In this document: positions 29,163-38,799 of the stretch, piece by piece
Position numbering within the stretch: position 1 is the first letter of the stretch
How the letters are laid out: each line of letters starts with the position of its first letter
Source: Balanoglossus misakiensis
Taxonomy: Eukaryota; Hemichordata
Assembly (NCBI GenBank): GCA_040954595.2
Contig: CM082586.2
Location: 11,098,001-11,162,000, forward strand
Direction of reading: 5' to 3'
Length of the DNA stretch: 64,000 nucleotides
Program-made: the position numbers and the translations under genes
Notes under the pieces: generated by a model
What the model saw: the letters and a program-made list of their open reading frames with translations, nothing else
The model's database searches: none
What the model was told of the DNA's origin: nothing

Positions 29163-29399
29163 AAAAAATCATGGGGGAAAATCATCAAAAAATGACAAAT
29201 TTTCGACTGCAAAATCTCAAAATTTCGTCGATTTTTGAAATAAATCATTGTTAAAAATTATCAAAAATTGACAAATTTTCCTCTTTGCAAAATCTCAAAA
29301 TTTCGTCGATTTTTTGAAAAAAGACGGGTGAAAATCATCTAAAAATGACAAATTTTCGACTTTGCAAAATCTCAAAATTTCGTTGATTTTTGAAAAAAA

Positions 29400-32300
29400 T
29401 CATGGGGGAAAATCATCAAAAATGACAAATTTACGACTACAAAATCTCAAAATTTCGTCGACTTGTGAAAAAAAATCATGGGTGAAAATCATCAAAAAAT
29501 GACAAATTTTTGACTTTGCACAATCTCAAAATTTCGTCAATTTTGAAAAAAATCATGGGTGAAAATCATCAAAAAATGACAAATTTTCGACTTTGCAAAA
29601 TCTGAAAATTTCATCGATTTTTGAAAAAATCATGGGTGAAAATCATGAAAAAATGACAAATTTTTGACTTTGCACAATCTCAAAATTTCGTCGATTTTTG
29701 AAAAAAATCATGGGGAAAATGATCAAAAAATGACAAATTTTCGACTGCAAAATTTCAAAATTTCGTCAATTTTGAAAAAATCATGGGTGAAAATCATCAA
29801 AAAATGACAAATTTTCGACTGCAAAATCTCAAAATTTCGTCGATTTTTGAAAAAAAACGGGTGAAAATCATCAAAAAATGACAAATTTTCGACTGCAAAA
29901 ACTCAAAATTTCGTCAATTTTGAAAAAAATCATGGGTGAAAATCATCAAAAAATGACAAATTTTCCTCTTTGCAAAATCTATAAATTTCGTCGATTTTTG
30001 AAAAATTTTCAACTTTTCAAAATCTCAAAATTTCGTCGATTTTTGAAAAAAATCATGGGGGAAAATCATCAAAAAATGACAAATTTTTGACTGAAAAATC
30101 TCAAATTTTCGTCGATTTTTTAAAAAAATTGTTGAAAATCATCAAAAAATTACAAATTTTTGACTTTGCAAAATCTGAAAATTTCGTCGATTTTTGAGAA
30201 AAATCGGGTGAAAATCATCAAAAAATGACAAATTTTCGACTTTGCAAAATCTCAAATTTTCGTCGATTTTTGAAAAAAATCATGGGGGAAAATGATCAAA
30301 AAATGACAAATTTTCGATTGCAAAATTTCAAAATTTCGTCAATTTTGAAAAAATCATGGGTGAAAATCATCAAAAAATGACAAATTTTCGACTGCAAAAA
30401 CTCAAAATTTCATCAATTTTGAAAAAAATCATGGGTGAAAATCATCAAAAAATGACAAATTTTCCTCTTTGCAAAATCTATAAATTTCGTCGATTTTTGA
30501 AAAATTTTCAACTTTGCAAAATCTCAAAATTTCGTCGATTTTTGAAAAAAATCATGGGGGAAAATCATCAAAAAATGACAAATTTTCGACTGCAAAATCT
30601 CAAAATTTCGTCGATTTTTGAAATAAATCATTGTTAAAAATTATCAAAAATTGACAAATTTTCGACTTTGCAAAATCTCAACATTTCGTCGATTTTTGAA
30701 AAAAATCATGGGTGAAAATCATCAAAAAATGACAAATTTTCGACTTTGCAAAATCTCAACATTTCGTCGATTTTTGAAAAAAATCATGGGCGAAAATCAT
30801 CAAAAAATGACAAATTTTCGACTTCGCAAAATCTCAAAATTTCGTCGATTTTTGAAAAAAATCATCGGTGAAAATCATCAAAAAATGACACATTTTCTAC
30901 TTTGCAAAATCTCAAAATTTCGTCGATTTTTGAAAAAAAATCATGGGTGAAAATCATCAAAAAATGACAAATTTTGAAAAAAAACGGGTGAAAATCATCA
31001 AAAAATGACACATTTTCGACTTTGCAAAATCTCAAAATTTCGTCGATTTTTGAAAAAAATCATGGGTGAAAATCATCAAAAAATGACAAATTTTCGTCTT
31101 TGCAAAATCTCAAAATTTCGTCCATTTTTGAAAAAAAATCATGGGGGAAAATCATCAAAAAATGACAAATTTTCGACTTTGCAAAATCTCAAAATTTCGT
31201 CGATTTTGAAAAAAACCATTGGGGGAAAATCCTCAAAAAATGACAAATTTTCGATTTTGCAAAATCTCAAAATTTCGTCGATTTTTGAAAAAAAATCAGG
31301 GTTGAAAATCATCAAAAAATGACAAAATTTTCGACTTTGCAAAATCACAAAATTTCGTCGATTTTGAAAAAAATCATAGGTTCGTCGATTTTTTAAAAAA
31401 AAAACATGGGTGAAAATCATCAAAAATGACACATTTTCGACTTTGCAAAATCTCAAAATTTCGTCGATTTTTGAAAAAAATCATGGGTGAAAATCATCAA
31501 AAAATGACACATTTTCGACTTTGCAAAATCTCAAAATTTCGTCGATTTTTGAAAAAAAATCATGGGTGAAAATCATCAAAAAATGACAAATTTTGAAAAA
31601 AAACGGGTGAAAATCATCAAAAAATGACACATTTTCGATTTTGCAAAATCTCAAAATTTCGTCGTTTTTTGAAAAAAAATCAGGGTTGAAAATCATCAAA
31701 AAATGACAAAATTTTCGACTTTGCAAAATCACAAAATTTCGTCGATTTTGAAAAAAATCATAGGTTCATCGATTTTTAAAAAAAAAACATGGGTGAAAAT
31801 CATCAAAAAATGACACATTTTCGACTTTGCAAAATCTCAAAATTTCGTCGATTTTTGAAAAAAATCATGGGTGAAAATCATCGAAAAATGACAAATTTTC
31901 GACTTTGCAAAATCTCAAAATTTCGTCGATTTTTGAAAAAAATCATGGGTGAAAATCATGAAAAAATGACAAATTTTGAAAAAAAAACGGGTGAAAATCA
32001 TCAAAAAATGACACATTTTCGACTTTGCAAAATCTCAAATTTTCGTCGATTTTTGAAAAAAAATCATGGTTGAAAATCATCAAAAATGACAAATTTACGA
32101 CTACAAAATCTCAAAATTTCGTCGACTTGTGAAAAAAAATCATGGGTGAAAATCATCAAAAAATGACAAATTTTTGACTTTGCACAATCTCAAAATTTCG
32201 TCAATTTTGAAAAAAATCATGGGTGAAAATCATCAAAAAATGACAAATTTTCGACTTTGCAAAATCTGAAAATTTCATCGATTTTTGAAAAAATCATGGG

Positions 32301-34600
32301 TGAAAATCATGAAAAAATGACAAATTTTTGACTTTGCACAATCTCAAAATTTCGTCGATTTTTGAAAAAAATCATGGGGAAAATGATCAAAAAATGACAA
32401 ATTTTCGACTGCAAAATTTCAAAATTTCGTCAATTTTGAAAAAATCATGGGTGAAAATCATCAAAAAATGACAAATTTTCGACTGCAAAATCTCAAAATT
32501 TCGTCGATTTTTGAAAAAAAACGTGTGAAAATCATCAAAAAATGACAAATTTTCGACTGCAAAAACTCAAAATTTCGTCAATTTTGAAAAAAATCATGGG
32601 TGAAAATCATCAAAAAATGACAAATTTTCCTCTTTGCAAAATCTATAAATTTCGTCGATTTTTGAAAAATTTTCAACTTTGCAAAATCTCAAAATTTCGT
32701 CGATTTTTGAAAAAAATCATGGGGGAAAATCATCAAAAAATGACAAATTTTTGACTGAAAAATCTCAAATTTTCGTCGATTTTTTAAAAAAATTGTTGAA
32801 AATCATCAAAAAATTACAAATTTTTGACTTTGCAAAATCTGAAAATTTCGTCGATTTTTGAGAAAAATCGGGTGAAAATCATCAAAAAATGACAAATTTT
32901 CGACTTTGCAAAATCTCAAATTTTCGTCGATTTTTGAAAAAAATCATGGGGGAAAATGATCAAAAAATGACAAATTTTCGATTGCAAAATTTCAAAATTT
33001 CGTCAATTTTGAAAAAATCATGGGTGAAAATCATCAAAAAATGACAAATTTTCGACTGCAAAAACTCAAAATTTCATCAATTTTGAAAAAAATCATGGGT
33101 GAAAATCATCAAAAAATGACAAATTTTCCTCTTTGCAAAATCTATAAATTTCGTCGATTTTTGAAAAATTTTCAACTTTGCAAAATCTCAAAATTTCGTC
33201 GATTTTTGAAAAAAATCATGGGGGAAAATCATCAAAAAATGACAAATTTTCGACTGCAAAATCTCAAAATTTCGTCGATTTTTGAAATAAATCATTGTTA
33301 AAAATTATCAAAAATTGACAAATTTTCGACTTTGCAAAATCTCAACATTTCGTCGATTTTTGAAAAAAATCATGGGTGAAAATCATCAAAAAATGACAAA
33401 TTTTCGACTTTGCAAAATCTCAAAATTTCGTCGATTTTTGAAAAAAATCATCGGTGAAAATCATCAAAAAATGACACATTTTCTACTTTGCAAAATCTCA
33501 AAATTTCGTCGATTTTTGAAAAAAATCATGGGTGAAAATCATCAAAAAATGACAAATTTTCGTCTTTGCAAAATCTCAAAATTTCGTCCATTTTTGAAAA
33601 AAAATCATGGGGGAAAATCATCAAAAAATGACAAATTTTCGACTTTGCAAAATCTCAAAATTTCGTCGATTTTGAAAAAAACCATTGGGGGAAAATCCTC
33701 AAAAAATGACAAATTTTCGATTTTGCAAAATCTCAAAATTTCGTCGATTTTTGAAAAAAAATCAGGGTTGAAAATCATCAAAAAATGACAAAATTTTCGA
33801 CTTTGCAAAATCACAAAATTTCGTCGATTTTGAAAAAAATCATAGGTTCGTCGATTTTTTAAAAAAAAAACATGGGTGAAAATCATCAAAAATGACACAT
33901 TTTCGACTTTGCAAAATCTCAAAATTTCGTCGATTTTTGAAAAAAATCATGGGTGAAAATCATCAAAAAATGACACATTTTCGACTTTGCAAAATCTCAA
34001 AATTTCGTCGATTTTTGAAAAAAAATCATGGGTGAAAATCATCAAAAAATGACAAATTTTGAAAAAAAACGGGTGAAAATCATCAAAAAATGACACATTT
34101 TCGATTTTGCAAAATCTCAAAATTTCGTCGTTTTTTGAAAAAAAATCAGGGTTGAAAATCATCAAAAAATGACAAAATTTTCGACTTTGCAAAATCACAA
34201 AATTTCGTCGATTTTGAAAAAAATCATAGGTTCATCGATTTTTAAAAAAAAAACATGGGTGAAAATCATCAAAAAATGACACATTTTCGACTTTGCAAAA
34301 TCTCAAAATTTCGTCGATTTTTGAAAAAAATCATGGGTGAAAATCATCGAAAAATGACAAATTTTCGACTTTGCAAAATCTCAAAATTTCGTCGATTTTT
34401 GAAAAAAATCATGGGTGAAAATCATGAAAAAATGACAAATTTTGAAAAAAAAACGGGTGAAAATCATCAAAAAATGACACATTTTCGACTTTGCAAAATC
34501 TCAAATTTTCGTCGATTTTTGAAAAAAAATCATGGTTGAAAATCATCAAAAAATGACAAAATTTTCGACTTTGCAAAATCTCAAAATTTCGTCGATTCTT
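29400..34600 (+). repeat. Satellite tandem block, offset 2664 then 2466 bp
   Basis: Unit order starting near 29414 recurs near 32078 (offset 2664), and the pairs 29878/32542, 30356/33020 and 30651/33315 keep that offset. Beyond about 33.4 kb the offset falls to 2466 (31139/33605, 31481/33947, 31789/34255), so the second copy lacks 198 bp. These units include a more diverged group with tacgactacaaaatc and cgtcgacttgtg that also appears at 47.0, 50.6, 52.6, 54.5 and 55.7 kb. Confidence 0.8.
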
Positions 34601-35404
34601 GAAAAAAAAATCATGGTTGAAAATCATCAAAAAATGACAAAATTTTCGACTTTGCAAAATCACAAAATTTCGTCGATTTTGAAAAAAAATTATGGGTAAA
34701 AATCATCAAAAATGACAAATTTTCATCTTTGCAAAATCTCAAATTTTCGTCGATTTTTGAAAAAAAATCATGGTTGAAAATCATCAAAAAATGACAAAAT
34801 TTTCGACTTTGCAAAATCTCAACATTTCGTCGATTTTTGAAAAAAATCATGGGTGAAAATCATCAAAAAATGACAAATTTTCGACTTTGCAAAATCTCAA
34901 CATTTCGTCGATTTTTGAAAAAAATCATGGGCGAAAATCATCAAAAAATGACAAATTTTCGACTTCGCAAAATCTCAAAATTTCGTCGATTTTTGAAAAA
35001 AATCATCGGTGAAAATCATCAAAAAATGACACATTTTCTACTTTGCAAAATCTCAAAATTTCGTCGATTTTTGAAAAAAAATCATGGGTGAAAATCATCA
35101 AAAAATGACAAATTTTGAAAAAAAACGGGTGAAAATCATCAAAAAATGACACATTTTCGACTTTGCAAAATCTCAAAATTTCGTCGATTTTTGAAAAAAA
35201 TCATGGGTGAAAATCATCAAAAAATGACAAATTTTCGTCTTTGCAAAATCTCAAAATTTCGTCCATTTTTGAAAAAAAATCATGGGGGAAAATCATCAAA
35301 AAATGACAAATTTTCGACTTTGCAAAATCTCAAAATTTCGTCGATTTTGAAAAAAACCATTGGGGGAAAATCATCAAAAAATGACAAATTTTCGATTTTG
35401 CAAA

Positions 35405-35418
35405 ATCTCAAAATTTCG
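35405..35418. repeat. Target-site duplication, left copy
   Basis: The word atctcaaaatttcg ends the satellite immediately before the Penelope-like insertion and is repeated at 37948-37961 immediately after it. The duplication is 13 bp (tctcaaaatttcg) or 14 bp, because the flanking a on the right could belong to the insert. This word also occurs in every satellite unit, so the support comes from phase: removing the insert plus one copy restores a normal unit. Confidence 0.85.
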
Positions 35419-35538
35419 AGTTTGTATAGTAAAACAGGGTCAGTCCAACTACAGTATGTGTTCCCAATGGTGAAACTCGGCTGCTTGAGTAGTATGGATG
35501 AGTTCGATGAGGAGACAAGCGTCGGGTTTCATAAAAAG

Positions 35539-35545
35539 TTTTATT
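35539..35545 (-). promoter_or_regulatory. Possible polyadenylation signal (aataaaa) in the Penelope tail
   Basis: Reads aataaaa on the minus strand, downstream of the left copy's stop and of the hammerhead-like motif. It is well placed for a 3' end signal, but the word is short and the surroundings are AT-rich. About 120 bp of element sequence follow before the satellite. Confidence 0.3.
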
Positions 35546-35560
35546 GTTAAAAACTTGTTC

Positions 35561-35600
35561 TACCAACGTTTCGATCCTTCACTGAGGATCTTCTTCAGGG
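35561..35600 (-). ncRNA. Hammerhead-ribozyme-like motif in the Penelope 3' tail
   Basis: On the minus strand, about 360 bp after the left copy's stop codon, the sequence has ctgaaga (35592-35598). This is followed by a perfect 6-bp stem gatcct/aggatc (35585-35590 with 35573-35578) around the loop cagtga, then gaaac (35568-35572) and gttggta. This matches the hammerhead order CUGANGA, stem II, GAAA, with a minimal stem III (ac/gt around gttg) and a possible cleavage site after gta. Hammerhead motifs are known in the terminal repeats of Penelope-like elements. Two problems remain: one extra A lies between ctgaaga and stem II, and stem I pairs poorly. Activity is doubtful. Confidence 0.5.
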
Positions 35601-35682
35601 ATCTAAAAATAGCAAAATGTAGGTGGAAAATAAAAATGAGCTGTATGGTCAAAATCTCATTGAGTATTGTAAAAATAAAGTC

Positions 35683-36760
35683 TGAAACGAAGACAAAATT
35701 AAAAACAGTCGGAACTGCAGTTGGACATGCGGACAAAAAATTAGACTTGAGTAAAATGACAACTTGTAAAACGGAATGATAAAAATAATGTAGAGAGACA
35801 AGACAAAAGAAACTTACTCAGCGGTGATGGTCTGAATGTGGTCTGAATAAAGACAAAGAGGACTCCCTAGTGTGGGAGGAAAAATCAAACGGACTGCCTA
35901 GCAGTAAACAAAGACTATAGGTGGTGGGAAAGATATGAATATGAATGAAAGAAAAAAGTTCTACCAGTCCTTTTTGTTGATACCAGTGGGTGAAAGGGTA
36001 CCGAGTGCATTAATAATTTTGAGTTCCAGTTGCTTTCTTATTTTGCCGTGTCTCGAATATACTTTGCACAGACCAGTGAATTGGAAATGGTCAATGTTGT
36101 GATCAGGTTCATGGAAGTGATGAGCGACTAGAGTGTCTTTGTGTGTACGGATACTGTAAAGGTGTTCGTTGATTCTGATACGGAGTTCCCGTTTTGTTTC
36201 CCCGATGTACAATTTGTCGCATTTGATACAGACGATGGCATAAATGATGTTGCGAGTATTACATGTCAGTTGGCCGATGATATGATGCGATTTGTTATTC
36301 ACCTTGTTGATTAATTTGTGTTCATTGGTCTGGATCATAAATTTGCATGTTCTACAGTTGTTACAGGGTTTACAGAGTCCTGGGTCAGCGTCTTTAGTTC
36401 TTGTCTTAAGGCCGGCTCTGACTATCATCTTCCTTAGGTTGGGTGGTTGTCTATAAGCGACAAAAGGGGGCGCGGTGAATGTCTCCCTTGTAGACTGATT
36501 AGATGCAAGTATGTGCCAGTGCTTTCTAATTATTGTCGATATGCTGGGAAGGGCCGGGTGGTGTGTGATGACAAATGGTATACGTTCGGATGAGTTGGTG
36601 TTTTTGTCTTGGTAGTTGATGAGTCGGTCACGTGGGATGCTTCTTACTTGATTGATGGCATTAGAGATCGCTGATTTTTTGTAGTTGCGTTGGATGAAGT
36701 GGTCCTGAAGTTTCTTGGTTTCTTCATTGTAGAGATCTGTTGTAGAGCAGATGCGTCTAT
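35683..36760 (-). repeat. Inverted repeat arm, left (1078 bp)
   Basis: Reverse complement of 36871-37948. Both arms are exactly 1078 bp, so no net indel separates them. Reading them against each other I saw two substitutions, one in the codon after SIRTH (K/T) and one in the SRH(G/D)KIRK codon. The arm contains the whole GIY-YIG coding part plus about 280 bp of 3' untranslated sequence. Confidence 0.9.
35961..36758 (-). pseudogene. Penelope-like element C-terminal fragment with GIY-YIG endonuclease (left copy)
   Basis: An open minus-strand frame starting at the RRICS motif (36758) and ending at a stop at 35961-35963. The first ATG in this frame (36797) lies in reverse-complement sequence of the centre and is not a genuine start. 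The order is: end of the RT thumb (RRICSTTDLYNEE), a connecting region, a Cys cluster (CKPCNNCRTC), then the GIY-YIG domain with NIIYAIVC, KLYIGET and RELRIRINEH, a later HHFHEPDH segment, and the C-terminus GINKKDW. In this family the endonuclease nicks target DNA to prime reverse transcription. No internal stops or frameshifts are present, but the RT palm is absent and no promoter or start is visible. Compared with the right copy I found two amino-acid differences: K for T after SIRTH, and G for D in SRHGKIRK. Confidence 0.88.
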
Positions 36761-37670
36761 TCATACGACCATCTACAGCAAACCTACTGACAAGCACACG
36801 TATCTACTTCCATCATCCTGCCATCCACGCCATATCTTTAAAGCGATCCCCAAGGGACAGGCCCTGCGATATAGACGCATCTGCTCTACAACAGATCTCT
36901 ACAATGAAGAAACCAAGAAACTTCAGGACCACTTCATCCAACGCAACTACAAAAAATCAGCGATCTCTAATGCCATCAATCAAGTAAGAAGCATCCCACG
37001 TGACCGACTCATCAACTACCAAGACAAAAACACCAACTCATCCGAACGTATACCATTTGTCATCACACACCACCCGGCCCTTCCCAGCATATCGACAATA
37101 ATTAGAAAGCACTGGCACATACTTGCATCTAATCAGTCTACAAGGGAGACATTCACCGCGCCCCCTTTTGTCGCTTATAGACAACCACCCAACCTAAGGA
37201 AGATGATAGTCAGAGCCGGCCTTAAGACAAGAACTAAAGACGCTGACCCAGGACTCTGTAAACCCTGTAACAACTGTAGAACATGCAAATTTATGATCCA
37301 GACCAATGAACACAAATTAATCAACAAGGTGAATAACAAATCGCATCATATCATCGGCCAACTGACATGTAATACTCGCAACATCATTTATGCCATCGTC
37401 TGTATCAAATGCGACAAATTGTACATCGGGGAAACAAAACGGGAACTCCGTATCAGAATCAACGAACACCTTTACAGTATCCGTACACACACAGACACTC
37501 TAGTCGCTCATCACTTCCATGAACCTGATCACAACATTGACCATTTCCAATTCACTGGTCTGTGCAAAGTATATTCGAGACACGACAAAATAAGAAAGCA
37601 ACTGGAACTCAAAATTATTAATGCACTCGGTACCCTTTCACCCACTGGTATCAACAAAAAGGACTGGTAG
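36759..37670 (+). pseudogene. Penelope-like element C-terminal fragment with RT thumb and GIY-YIG endonuclease (right copy)
   Basis: Plus-strand open frame ending in tag at 37668-37670. Genuine element coding begins at about 36759; the frame stays open upstream only because it runs into the antisense of the left arm, so no ATG there is real. It reads further upstream than the left copy and includes the RT thumb block with YSKPTDKHTYLL, SSCHPRHIFKAIP and GQALRYRRICS. The Cys cluster and GIY-YIG domain (NIIYAIVC, YIGET, RINEH) follow as in the other copy. Catalytic palm motifs of the reverse transcriptase are absent. The GIY-YIG part appears complete and unbroken, but this is a truncated copy without its own start. 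Confidence 0.88.
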
Positions 37671-37948
37671 AACTTTTTTCTTTCATTCATATTCATATCT
37701 TTCCCACCACCTATAGTCTTTGTTTACTGCTAGGCAGTCCGTTTGATTTTTCCTCCCACACTAGGGAGTCCTCTTTGTCTTTATTCAGACCACATTCAGA
37801 CCATCACCGCTGAGTAAGTTTCTTTTGTCTTGTCTCTCTACATTATTTTTATCATTCCGTTTTACAAGTTGTCATTTTACTCAAGTCTAATTTTTTGTCC
37901 GCATGTCCAACTGCAGTTCCGACTGTTTTTAATTTTGTCTTCGTTTCA
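36871..37948 (+). repeat. Inverted repeat arm, right (1078 bp)
   Basis: Starts at atagacgcatctgc and ends at cttcgtttca, where the satellite resumes. It is truncated relative to the left copy, which continues for another 264 bp beyond the equivalent point. Arm plus arm with a 110-bp centre would let a read-through transcript fold into a hairpin of about 1 kb. Confidence 0.9.
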
Positions 37949-37961
37949 TCTCAAAATTTCG
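37948..37961. repeat. Target-site duplication, right copy
   Basis: Second copy of atctcaaaatttcg, directly after the truncated right arm of the Penelope-like insertion. The following sequence (gtcgatttttg, then aaaaaaaatcaggg) is what follows this word in the satellite unit type that also precedes the insert, so the two flanks were once contiguous. Confidence 0.85.
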
Positions 37962-38799
37962 TCGATTTTTGAAAAAAAATCAGGGTTGAAAATCATCAAA
38001 AAATGACAAAATTTTCGACTTTGCAAAATCACAAAATTTCGTCGATTTTGAAAAAAATCATAGGTTCGTCGATTTTTTAAAAAAAAACATGGGTGAAAAT
38101 CATCAAAAAATGACACATTTTCGACTTTGCAAAATCTCAAAATTTCGTCGATTTTTGAAAAAAATCATGGGTGAAAATCATCAAAAAATGACACATTTTC
38201 GACTTTGCAAAATCTCAAAATTTCGTCGATTTTTGAAAAAAATCATGGGTGAAAATCATCAAAAAATGACACATTTTCGACTTTGCAAAATCTCAAAATT
38301 TCGTCGATTTTTGAAAAAAAATCATGGGTGAAAATCATCAAAAAATGACACATTTTCGTCTTTGCAAAATCTCAAAATTTCGTCCATTTTTGAAAAAAAA
38401 TCATGGGGGAAAATCATCAAAAAATGACAAATTTTCGACTTTGGAAATCTCAAAATTTCGTCGATTTTGAAAAAAACCATTGGGTGAAAATCATCAAAAA
38501 ATGACAAATTTTCGATTTTGCAAAATCTCAAAATTTCGTCCATTTTTGAAAAAAAATCATGGGGGAAAATCATCAAAAAATGACAAATTTTCGACTTTGG
38601 AAATCTCAAAATTTCGTCGATTTTGAAAAAAACCATTGGGGGAAAATCATCAAAAAATGACAAATTTTCGATTTTGCAAAATCTCAAAATTTCGTCGATT
38701 TTTGAAAAAAAATCAGGGTTGAAAATCATCAAAAAATGACAAAATTTTCGACTTTGCAAAATCACAAAATTTCGTCGATTTTGAAAAAAATCATAGGTT

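Larger units (their letters stand above)
1..35418 (+). repeat. 78-bp AT-rich satellite array, left part
   Basis: The whole interval is head-to-tail copies of a unit of about 78 bp (for example, successive units begin at 7231 and 7309). Recognisable words in order are ggtgaaaatcatcaaaaa, atgacaaattttcgac, tttgcaaaatctcaaaa and tttcgtcgatttttgaaaa. By hand the consensus has 21 G+C in 78 bases (27%). Recurrent variants are: loss of ttt in cgactttgc (75 bp); a unit lacking 33 nt so that gaaaaa runs into ttttcaactttgc; a unit lacking 36-37 nt that gives gaaaaaaaacgggtg; and a compound module containing ataggt(t/a)cgtcga. All units I examined read in the same direction. The many reading frames of 60-190 codons are by-products, because 78 is divisible by three and the unit has no stop in several frames on both strands. 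No gene is called. The array continues off the left edge and stops exactly at a Penelope-like insertion. Confidence 0.97.
35419..37948. mobile_element. Penelope-like retroelement insertion, two copies head to head
   Basis: A 2530-bp non-satellite insert. From left to right it holds a minus-strand copy (35419-36760: 3' tail, then the GIY-YIG coding part in reverse), a 110-bp centre (36761-36870), and a plus-strand copy of the same sequence (36871-37948). The protein joins the end of a Penelope-type reverse transcriptase to a Cys-rich linker and a GIY-YIG endonuclease. That combination is diagnostic of endonuclease-bearing Penelope-like elements. The catalytic RT core is missing from both copies, so the insertion is 5'-truncated and cannot move itself. 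The left copy keeps 264 bp of 3' tail that the right copy lacks. A single target-site duplication encloses the entire structure, which suggests one insertion event. Head-to-head and partial copies are known for this family. Confidence 0.88.

Noticed and set aside
1-35418. CRISPR array
   Set aside because: Repeats are contiguous with no unique spacers of constant length, the context is eukaryotic, and there are no cas genes.
35146-35550. Fused plus-strand frame joining satellite peptide to the Penelope tail
   Set aside because: It is chance read-through of the insertion junction; the element's coding strand there is minus.
36690-36758. N-terminal codons of the plus-strand Penelope frame starting with the ATG at 36690
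   Set aside because: This part is the antisense of the left arm; genuine element coding starts at about 36759.
35419-37948. Twin-priming (5' inversion) as the origin of the Penelope structure
   Set aside because: Twin priming yields adjacent, non-overlapping parts of one element. Here the same 1078 bp is present twice.
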